Shown in pieces: positions 5,960 to 9,904 of a DNA stretch of 9,904 nucleotides. Numbering within the stretch: position 1 is the stretch's first letter; each line of letters begins with the position of its first letter. Source of the DNA: Tannerellaceae bacterium (GTDB lineage Bacteria; Bacteroidota; Bacteroidia; Bacteroidales; Tannerellaceae). The stretch is from assembly GCA_031265595.1 (NCBI GenBank), contig JAISCM010000133.1, positions 1 through 9,904 of the forward strand, in the 5' to 3' direction. A program made the translations under genes and the position numbers. The notes below the pieces were generated by a model. The model was given only the letters and a program-made list of their open reading frames with translations. It had not been told where the DNA came from and searched no databases.

Positions 5960-6574
5960 ATGATACAGGATGATGTCAATGACATACTGAAACATGAGGC
6001 GGAAGCAGTTCTTTCGATTCCTGTCACGCAGGCGTATGAAACGGCTATTGACCTGATTGTGGAATATGTACACAGGCGAAAGGGGAAGCTTATCACAAGT
6101 GGTATGGGGAAAGCCGGGCAGATAGGGGTGAGTATAGCTACTACATTTAGTTCTACCGGTACGCCTGCCTTTTTTCTGCATCCGAGCGAGGCGCAGCATG
6201 GCGATTTGGGTATCGTACGCGAAAACGATATTATGTTGCTTATCTCTAATTCGGGGAAGACCCGCGAACTGCTCGAACTGGTAGACCTGACGAAGGGGTT
6301 GGCGCCTGATATGAAGTTTATCGTCATCACCGGAAATGCAGACAGTCCCCTGGCCCGGAAAGCGACCGTTTACCTGCTGACGGGCGAGCCGAAGGAGGTA
6401 TGCGCCCTGGGGCTGACGCCGACAACATCGACTACCGTGATGACGGTGATAGGCGATATTTTAGTGGTGAATACAATGAAAAGGATCCAGTTCACCAATA
6501 AAGATTATGCGCTGAGGCATCATGGGGGGTATTTAGGGTCGAAGAGCCGCAAACTAAGTGGAGAAGAAATATAA
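5960..6574 (+). CDS. Single-SIS-domain arabinose-5-phosphate isomerase-like protein (KpsF/GutQ family)
   Basis: A 204-residue sugar-phosphate isomerase, expected to convert ribulose-5-phosphate to arabinose-5-phosphate, the precursor of Kdo for lipid A/LPS or capsule. It contains one SIS domain and lacks the CBS pair found in the usual ~320-residue KdsD/KpsF; short A5P isomerases of this kind are known in Bacteroides. Signature segments are SGMGKAGQIG (47-56), GTPAFFLHPSEAQHGDLG (67-84), SNSGKTREL (96-104) and LGLTPTTSTT (150-159). By comparison with E. coli KdsD (K59, E111, E152, H193), K51, E103, E146 and H187 are all present, so it should be catalytic. The ATG at 5960 follows AGAGTAGGG; the TTG at 5927 lies in the -7 box and is excluded. 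It is the first gene of a tight operon. Confidence 0.9.
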   Translation: MIQDDVNDILKHEAEAVLSIPVTQAYETAIDLIVEYVHRRKGKLITSGMGKAGQIGVSIATTFSSTGTPAFFLHPSEAQHGDLGIVRENDIMLLISNSGKTRELLELVDLTKGLAPDMKFIVITGNADSPLARKATVYLLTGEPKEVCALGLTPTTSTTVMTVIGDILVVNTMKRIQFTNKDYALRHHGGYLGSKSRKLSGEEI

Positions 6575-6575
6575 T

Positions 6576-7505
6576 ATGCGAAAAGTAATAGGAATAGGGG
6601 AGACGATCCTGGACATCATCTTCGAGAATAACAAACCGACTTCGGCCTTGCCGGGCGGTTCGGTTTTCAATGGTTTCGTTTCACTTGCCCGTCTGAACGT
6701 GCCGGTAGTTTTCATCAGCGAATTAGGGAACGATCGGGTAGGGGAGATCATTCACGCCTTTATGGACGAGAATCATATCCCCACTACCTATGTAGATTCT
6801 TTCCCAGATGGGAAGAGCCCTGTATCCCTGGCGTTCTTGGATGAAAAGCATGATGCCGGGTATTTGTTTTACAAAGATTATCCCAACCAGCGGCTCGAAA
6901 TACCCTTCCCTAAGATAGAAGAAGACGATATCCTTATCTTCGGTTCTTATTACGCCCTGAACCCTGTGCTGAGAGAGCGCACGGTAGAGCTGTTAGAGTA
7001 TGCCAAAGAACGGAAAGCGATTATCTATTACGACCTGAATTTCAGGAATGCACATGCGCATGACGCGATCCGCCTCAAACCCGTCATCCTGGAGAATTTC
7101 GAGTATGCCGACATTATAAAGGCTTCTACAGAGGATATCTATAATATATTTGCTAAAAACGATACCCGGAATGTATACCATGAGCATATCCGGTTTTATT
7201 GTAAAAACCATATTACCACGCATGGGGACGAGGGCGTTACCTTATATACGCATACCCTCTCGGAGCATTTTGATACGCCTGTCATCACGCCCATAAGCAC
7301 CATTGGCGCGGGAGACGCCTTTAATGCCGGCGTCATCTGGGGCTTGCTGAAGTATGGCGTAGGGCATGACGACCTGGATACGCTCGGCAAAGAGAAATGG
7401 GGGAAGATCATCCGGCATGGAATTGATTTAGCCACCGAAGTATGTTTAACTTATGAAAACTATATCTCTCCTTCGTTTGCCGGAAGTTATGCTATGCAAC
7501 TTTAA
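6576..7505 (+). CDS. PfkB-family carbohydrate kinase
   Basis: A 309-residue ATP-dependent sugar kinase of the ribokinase/fructokinase (PfkB) superfamily. The N-terminal GETILDIIF and PGGSVFNGFVSLARL (26-40) form the sugar-binding side, YYDLNFR (151-157) is the usual middle motif, and GAGDAFNAG (244-252) is the C-terminal PfkB signature with catalytic base D247 and the anion hole. The full domain is present. The substrate cannot be told from sequence; fructose or a related sugar is most likely. The ATG at 6576 is one base past the stop of the isomerase and follows GGAGAAGAAA at 6560-6569, a good Shine-Dalgarno-like stretch inside the upstream gene, so the two are co-translated. An in-frame GTG at 6558 would overlap and is less likely. 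Confidence 0.9.
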   Translation: MRKVIGIGETILDIIFENNKPTSALPGGSVFNGFVSLARLNVPVVFISELGNDRVGEIIHAFMDENHIPTTYVDSFPDGKSPVSLAFLDEKHDAGYLFYKDYPNQRLEIPFPKIEEDDILIFGSYYALNPVLRERTVELLEYAKERKAIIYYDLNFRNAHAHDAIRLKPVILENFEYADIIKASTEDIYNIFAKNDTRNVYHEHIRFYCKNHITTHGDEGVTLYTHTLSEHFDTPVITPISTIGAGDAFNAGVIWGLLKYGVGHDDLDTLGKEKWGKIIRHGIDLATEVCLTYENYISPSFAGSYAMQL

Positions 7506-8550
7506 ATATTGTTCGCTTACCGGTTTCGTCCTGCTATCGGCCTGTAGCTTGCATACGCCGGAGATCCAGACGCTTTGCCTGCGCGATGAGATAGGAAATT
7601 ACATCATCAAATGGGAAACAAACCCGCCGCTTGAGGGCGACATGAAGCTGTACGTAAGCGATACGCCCGGCCAGTTCGACAGATCCGACCCGGTAGGCTA
7701 TGCCAATATCGGCGAGGGGATAACCCGGTATGTGACCAATGATAATAGTACGCGCAAGTATTTTCTGTTGTCGTTTAATGATAGGTATGTTGAAAGGGTG
7801 GCCGCCCGCTTTGTGCAGATGGACAGTGTGCTTAACTTCCGCGATTCGGGCGGGTATGCATCCTCCGGCAACAGGAAGAAGATACGTTGGGGGAAGATCT
7901 TTCGTTCGGGAAAGATCGGCGCCCTGAGCCTCCGCGACTCGGTTAAGCTAACGAAGCTGGGCATAAAAACTATTCTCGATTTGCGATCAGAAGAAGAATT
8001 GGAGTCCTCGCCTGCCGGCTATACAAAAGCCGGCATTGTTCATACGCCGGTATCCAACGGTAAGTGGGACGAAATACTTGCCCGCATTCATGAAGGGCGC
8101 GCCCGTAAAGGAGATGGCCTGGTGTTTATGCAGGATCTGTACATTCAGTACGTGGAAGAGGAGAAAGAACAGTTTGGCCGGGCGCTGGCTGTTTTTGAAG
8201 AAAAGGATAATTATCCGGTAGTAGTCTGCGGTTCGTTGGGGAAAGACCGGGTAGGTTTTCTGATGGCTTTATTACTGGCCGCCCTGGATATTCCCGAAGA
8301 AGCGATACTAAACGACTACCTCGCCACCAATGATTTCCTGGGGCTAAACCGTTTCGATGCAAGGGTGCAGGCCTTAGACCCGGATGCGCAACAAGCATTA
8401 ACCGTGGTACTTAGCGCGAATCCGGCATTCCTCAACCTGGCGTTTCAGAAAATAAAGAAAGAATACGGCTCCGTGAAAAACTACCTTGCCAATGAGTTGC
8501 ATTTCTCCGGGCAGCAACAAAATAAATTGAAAGAAATACTCCTTTTTTAA
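7489..8550 (+). CDS. Tyrosine-phosphatase-like lipoprotein with atypical P-loop
   Basis: A 353-residue exported protein. The start MLCNFKYCSLTGFVLLSAC has a signal sequence and lipobox LSAC with lipidation at C19. Residues 25-110 are a beta-rich region, perhaps an Ig/FnIII-like domain (IIKWETNPPLEGDMKLYVSD). From about 113 it is the Y_phosphatase3 fold: VLNFRDSGGY, IRWGKIFRSGKIGALSLRD, LTKLGIKTILDLRSEEELE, then the P-loop VVVCGSLGKDRVGFLMALLL (244-263). The canonical motif is HCX5R; counting back from R254, the nucleophile position 248 is Gly and the only Cys is 247, where His is normal. Activity is therefore doubtful or unusual. It overlaps the kinase by 17 nt if it starts at 7489; an ATG at 7453 is the alternative and would give a longer, less typical signal. 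No terminator follows its stop. Confidence 0.8.
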   Translation: MLCNFKYCSLTGFVLLSACSLHTPEIQTLCLRDEIGNYIIKWETNPPLEGDMKLYVSDTPGQFDRSDPVGYANIGEGITRYVTNDNSTRKYFLLSFNDRYVERVAARFVQMDSVLNFRDSGGYASSGNRKKIRWGKIFRSGKIGALSLRDSVKLTKLGIKTILDLRSEEELESSPAGYTKAGIVHTPVSNGKWDEILARIHEGRARKGDGLVFMQDLYIQYVEEEKEQFGRALAVFEEKDNYPVVVCGSLGKDRVGFLMALLLAALDIPEEAILNDYLATNDFLGLNRFDARVQALDPDAQQALTVVLSANPAFLNLAFQKIKKEYGSVKNYLANELHFSGQQQNKLKEILLF

Positions 8551-8579
8551 ATTGATCTCGAATAAATTACGTAACTTTG
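8551..8579 (+). promoter_or_regulatory. Promoter of the DEAD-box helicase gene
   Basis: TAACTTTG at 8572-8579 is a perfect -7 box. ATTG at 8551-8554 is a partial -33 element with 17 nt between, slightly short. It lies in the 62-nt gap after the phosphatase-like gene, giving a leader of roughly 28 nt before the TTG at 8613. Confidence 0.6.
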
Positions 8580-8612
8580 CAGCTCTAATCATTTTACAGA
8601 TAAAACATTACA

Positions 8613-9904
8613 TTGAAGACATTTGAAGAATTAGGAGTTGCTTCACCGATTTTGAAAGCAATTCAGGAAATGGGATATGAATTGCCCATGCCCGTACAGG
8701 AGGAAGTGATTCCGTTTTTGCTGGGCGAAGACAACGACGTGATAGCGTTGGCACAGACAGGAACCGGCAAGACGGCTGCATTCGGACTGCCTATCCTGCA
8801 AAAAATAGAAGTGAGTACCTACCAACCGCAAGCGCTTATCTTATGCCCTACACGCGAGCTATGCTTGCAGATTGCCGACGATTTAAACGATTATTCCAAA
8901 TACATGAACGGACTAAAGGTGCTTCCGGTATACGGCGGCTCCAGTATTGAAAGCCAGATAAAGACATTGAAGCGGGGAGTCCATGTGGTAGTAGCTACTC
9001 CCGGACGCCTGCTCGACCTGCTGACACGCAAAACGGTTAATCTGGGCATGGTGAAAAACGTGATCCTCGACGAAGCGGACGAGATGCTTAACATGGGCTT
9101 CTCCGACAGTATAAATGCGATCCTGGCCGAAGTGCCTTCGTCTCGTAATATGTTGCTCTTTTCGGCTACCATGCCCCAGGGCATTGCCAATATTACAAAG
9201 AAATACATGAATCATCCGAAGGAGATCGTAATTGGCCGGAAGAATGAAGGGAATGAGAATATCAAGCATATATATTATATGGTACGCGCGCAAGACAAAT
9301 ATCTTGCCTTAAAACGTATTGCCGACTATTACCCCAATATCTACGGCATTATCTTTTGCCGTACACGGAAAGAAACGCAGGAGATTGCCGACAAACTCAT
9401 TCAGGATGGCTATAACGCCGACTCCTTGCATGGGGAGCTTAGCCAGGCGCAGCGCGACTATGTGATGCAGAAGTTCCGTTTGCGGAACGTGCAGTTGCTG
9501 GTTGCCACCGATGTAGCGGCACGCGGGCTGGACGTAGACGACCTTACCCATATTATCAATTACGGCCTGCCGGATGATGTAGAATCGTATACGCACCGGA
9601 GCGGACGTACCGGCCGGGCGGGGAAGACGGGTATCTCTATCTCCATCTGCCATAGTAAGGAAAAGGGAAAGATACGCGAGATAGAACGCATTATCAATAA
9701 GAAGTTCGAGAAAGGAGAGATGCCGGCCGGAAAGGCGATCTGCGAAAAACAGATCGTCAACCTGATAGACCAGATAGAAAAGGTGAAGGTAGACGAAGAC
9801 GAGATTGCCGCGCTGATGCCTTCTATCTTCCGTAAGTTGGAATGGCTCGACAAAGAAGACATCATCAAACGGGTGGTATCGCTCGAATTTAACCGGATGA
9901 TTGA
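8613..9904 (+). CDS. DEAD-box ATP-dependent RNA helicase (DbpA/RhlE-like), C-terminus cut by window edge
   Basis: 430 residues are present and the frame is open to the right edge. All helicase motifs are intact: Q motif region GYELPMPVQE (21-30), motif I AQTGTGKT (47-54), Ia PTREL (79-83), Ib TPGRL (129-133), II DEAD (153-156), III SAT (184-186), IV IIFCRTRKE (246-254), V ATDVAARGLD (298-307) and VI HRSGRTGRAG (328-337). It should unwind structured RNA in ribosome assembly, translation or decay. A DbpA-type RNA-binding domain may lie beyond the window; a helical linker (IVNLIDQIEKVKVDEDEIAA) leads towards it. The start is TTG, giving the family-like MKTFEELGVASP; the first in-frame ATG comes only at residue 20, inside the conserved Q-motif region, so TTG is preferred. 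It has its own promoter in the 62-nt gap. Confidence 0.93.
   Translation, partial: MKTFEELGVASPILKAIQEMGYELPMPVQEEVIPFLLGEDNDVIALAQTGTGKTAAFGLPILQKIEVSTYQPQALILCPTRELCLQIADDLNDYSKYMNGLKVLPVYGGSSIESQIKTLKRGVHVVVATPGRLLDLLTRKTVNLGMVKNVILDEADEMLNMGFSDSINAILAEVPSSRNMLLFSATMPQGIANITKKYMNHPKEIVIGRKNEGNENIKHIYYMVRAQDKYLALKRIADYYPNIYGIIFCRTRKETQEIADKLIQDGYNADSLHGELSQAQRDYVMQKFRLRNVQLLVATDVAARGLDVDDLTHIINYGLPDDVESYTHRSGRTGRAGKTGISISICHSKEKGKIREIERIINKKFEKGEMPAGKAICEKQIVNLIDQIEKVKVDEDEIAALMPSIFRKLEWLDKEDIIKRVVSLEFNRMI

Noticed and set aside
5752..5973. 73-residue open frame on the plus strand starting MSLQTHCEVL.
   Set aside because: It reads through the inverted-repeat stem and the promoter of the next operon; no domain is recognisable and it overlaps the real start of the SIS-domain gene in another frame.
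8521..8560. Terminator after the phosphatase-like gene, from the TTTTTT at 8543-8548.
   Set aside because: No hairpin precedes the T-run, which is part of the last codons and stop.

Overview
The window looks like chromosomal DNA of a Bacteroidales bacterium (Bacteroidota). Several intergenic gaps carry the Bacteroidota promoter signature, a TAnnTTTG -7 box with a TTTG-like -33 box about 18-20 nt upstream. Shine-Dalgarno sequences are weak or absent. The gene types (SusC/OmpB-like outer membrane barrel with a carboxypeptidase-regulatory domain, DUF6261-like protein, single-SIS-domain KpsF, DbpA-like DEAD-box helicase) also fit. Parabacteroides/Tannerella relatives are plausible, but genus cannot be settled here.

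Layout. (1) 1-1076, minus: N-terminal part of an outer membrane beta-barrel protein that runs off the left edge. (2) 1077-1374: divergent promoter region with a 15-bp palindrome. (3) 1375-2076, plus: DUF6261-like helical protein, convergent with (4) 2081-3301, minus: intact M16 zinc peptidase. (5) 3302-3914: about 600 bp of structured non-coding DNA. It holds three 22-bp tandem repeats abutting the M16 promoter, a REP-like hairpin cluster with an 18-bp inverted repeat, and a perfect 18-bp inverted repeat overlapping the hip promoter. (6) 3915-5524, plus: hipB-hipA type II toxin-antitoxin pair. (7) 5525-5959: short repeats, then a perfect 38-bp inverted repeat bordered by A and T runs, probably a bidirectional terminator or mobile repeat. 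(8) 5960-8550, plus: a tight three-gene operon of arabinose-5-phosphate isomerase-like SIS protein, PfkB sugar kinase and tyrosine-phosphatase-like lipoprotein. (9) 8613-9904, plus: DEAD-box RNA helicase with a TTG start, cut by the right edge.

How the parts fit. HipB should repress its own promoter through the inverted repeat and neutralise the HipA kinase. The isomerase and kinase are cytoplasmic sugar-phosphate enzymes; the isomerase points to Kdo synthesis for the outer membrane. They are coupled to an exported phosphatase-like lipoprotein whose P-loop lacks cysteine at the expected position. The hip locus lies between two repeat-rich segments inside otherwise ordinary genes, which suggests it was inserted there. 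No complete transposase, CRISPR array, tRNA or rRNA was seen. The most interesting material is non-coding: the repeat arrays around the hip locus. The odd phosphatase active site comes next.
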